Part shown: positions 41,466 to 41,993 of the stretch, piece after piece
How the letters are laid out: each line of letters begins with the position of its first letter
Position numbering within the stretch: the first letter of the stretch is position 1
Source of the DNA: Clostridia bacterium
GTDB taxonomy: Bacteria; Bacillota; Clostridia; Oscillospirales; Acutalibacteraceae
DNA length: 41,993 nt
Reading direction: 5' to 3'
Assembly: GCA_017544665.1 (NCBI GenBank)
Contig: JAFYDS010000240.1
Location: 1 to 41,993, forward strand
The notes under the pieces: model-generated
What the model was told of the DNA's origin: nothing
Seen by the model: only the letters and a program-made list of their open reading frames with translations
Database searches by the model: none
Made by a program: the position numbers and the translations under genes

Positions 41466-41500
41466 CTGACGCCTGACGACTGACGACTGTCGACTGCGCG
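41466..41500. repeat. Heptamer tandem repeat (CTGACGA type), five units
   Basis: CTGACGC, CTGACGA, CTGACGA, CTGTCGA, CTGCGCG, running into a GCGCGGC-gca-GCCGCGC hairpin (41496-41512). The gap from 41334 to 41980 otherwise holds terminators, an AT-rich stretch and the leader below. Confidence 0.8.
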
Positions 41501-41623
41501 GCGCAGCCGCGCTTCCGCCGCGCCTACATTTTGTGCCAAAAGGTGCAAAAAACACCCGATATAGTGGTCAAAATGGGCACAAAAATTTTTTGCAATTTCA
41601 CCAAACTTTTTTTGCTAAAATCG

Positions 41624-41652
41624 TTGACTTTTCACAATGGATGTGTTACAAT
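41624..41652 (+). promoter_or_regulatory. Promoter of ribosomal-type operon
   Basis: TTGACT (41624-41629), 17-bp spacer, TACAAT (41647-41652), preceded by an A/T-rich stretch (about 41580-41618) like an UP element. Confidence 0.75.
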
Positions 41653-41659
41653 ACCCGAG

Positions 41660-41980
41660 CGTGTGAATGTGCATGGGTAGGGTATAACTATGCCCATTTG
41701 CAACCAAACGATATGCGATGATGCGGGAGGTGGCTGCCCGAAGAGGCAGGGAATTTCCGCGGAGTATGTCCGATTCAAAACCGGGCGATCCATATGTTGC
41801 GTCTCGCCGCTTCTTGCGTGGGCGTCTGCCCAGCGGCGTACAGGCGTAAACTGCGCTTTTTTCGCGCTCAGCCGGAAATATTGCCTTTCCGGTTTTTCAA
41901 TGGGAAGGGTGTAAACACCCGGACGAGTTGCGAAAAAATGCGAATGCCCGCCACACAATTTTTATGGAGGCGAACAATCA
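41660..41980 (+). promoter_or_regulatory. Structured 5-prime leader with terminator-like hairpin (S10-type leader candidate)
   Basis: About 320 nt of untranslated leader. It contains CTGCC...GGCAG (41733-41750), GGGC-gtct-GCCC (41820-41831), CCGGAAA-tattgcc-TTTCCGG followed by five T residues (41872-41897), and GGGTGT-aa-ACACCC (41907-41920). The third is a complete intrinsic terminator 84 nt before the start codon, so expression is likely controlled by attenuation. The word GCGGGAGGTGGCT and the later GGAGTATGTCCGATT resemble, from memory, leaders ahead of rpsJ in other Clostridia. An Rfam covariance search would settle this. Confidence 0.6.
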
Positions 41981-41993
41981 ATGGCAGTGAAGG
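41981..41993 (+). CDS. Start of a gene encoding MAVK..., probable ribosomal protein
   Basis: Only four codons (ATG GCA GTG AAG) and one further base (G) are in the window. GGAGG lies 11 nt upstream. The MAVK start fits rpsJ (S10) in Clostridia and also rpsP (S16); the long attenuator leader and strong promoter favour the S10 operon. The identity cannot be proved from four residues. Confidence 0.45.

Overview
The window looks like chromosome of a moderately high-GC member of the Clostridia, most like an uncultured gut Oscillospirales/Ruminococcaceae-type bacterium. The grounds are Firmicutes-style ribosome binding sites (AGGAGG), sigma-A promoters with a 17-bp spacer, a single-chain glycyl-tRNA synthetase, GSI-type glutamine synthetase, BspA-like LRR surface proteins, a GPH-type transporter and a DUF4342 protein. 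This placement is inferred from gene content only. No tRNA, rRNA, phage, IS or CRISPR was found.

Layout. 1-7 kb: an exported HAD phosphatase, two exported metallophosphoesterases, a polar amino-acid ABC transporter (binding protein, permease, ATPase) and a 29-residue hydrophobic peptide gene with its own promoter and terminator. 7.1-13.3 kb: a tightly overlapping six-gene sugar-oxidation operon (FucU mutarotase, two zinc-type dehydrogenases, UxaB-like reductase, UxaA-like dehydratase, amidohydrolase/lactonase). 13.4-19.9 kb: a GH43 hydrolase on the minus strand, a YitT-family membrane protein coupled to a chagasin-type protease inhibitor, then L-fucose isomerase followed by a phosphodiesterase-like protein and three small unknowns. 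The FucU/dehydrogenase/UxaA/amidohydrolase set resembles the oxidative L-fucose locus of Campylobacter jejuni and lies 2.6 kb from fucI, so two alternative L-fucose routes may sit side by side.

20-24 kb: DUF4342 diverges from a nadE - Gfo/Idh/MocA - aconitase X (large and small subunit) operon. 24.3-28.3 kb: two tandem paralogous LRR surface proteins with nearly identical C-termini. 28.4-31 kb: MATE exporter and ferredoxin-type aldo/keto reductase (minus). 31-36 kb: exported lipase-like hydrolase, glnA (minus), sugar-type MFS/GPH transporter. 36.3-39 kb: a 924-residue exported protein with 18 CxxC motifs. 39.4-42 kb: glyQS, a small internally duplicated membrane protein, and a roughly 320-nt structured leader with a terminator-like hairpin upstream of a gene starting MAVK, probably a ribosomal-protein operon (S10 type).

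Most noteworthy: (i) a repeated extracellular Cys-Cys-Cys-His module, many copies in one protein and one copy at the end of both LRR proteins; (ii) degenerate heptanucleotide tandem repeats, of several unrelated heptamers, placed directly against terminator U-tracts; (iii) a 177-bp multi-hairpin element with 11-bp inverted ends; (iv) a run of five hairpins behind the Cys-rich gene; (v) the paired fucose pathways; (vi) the leader attenuator at the right edge.
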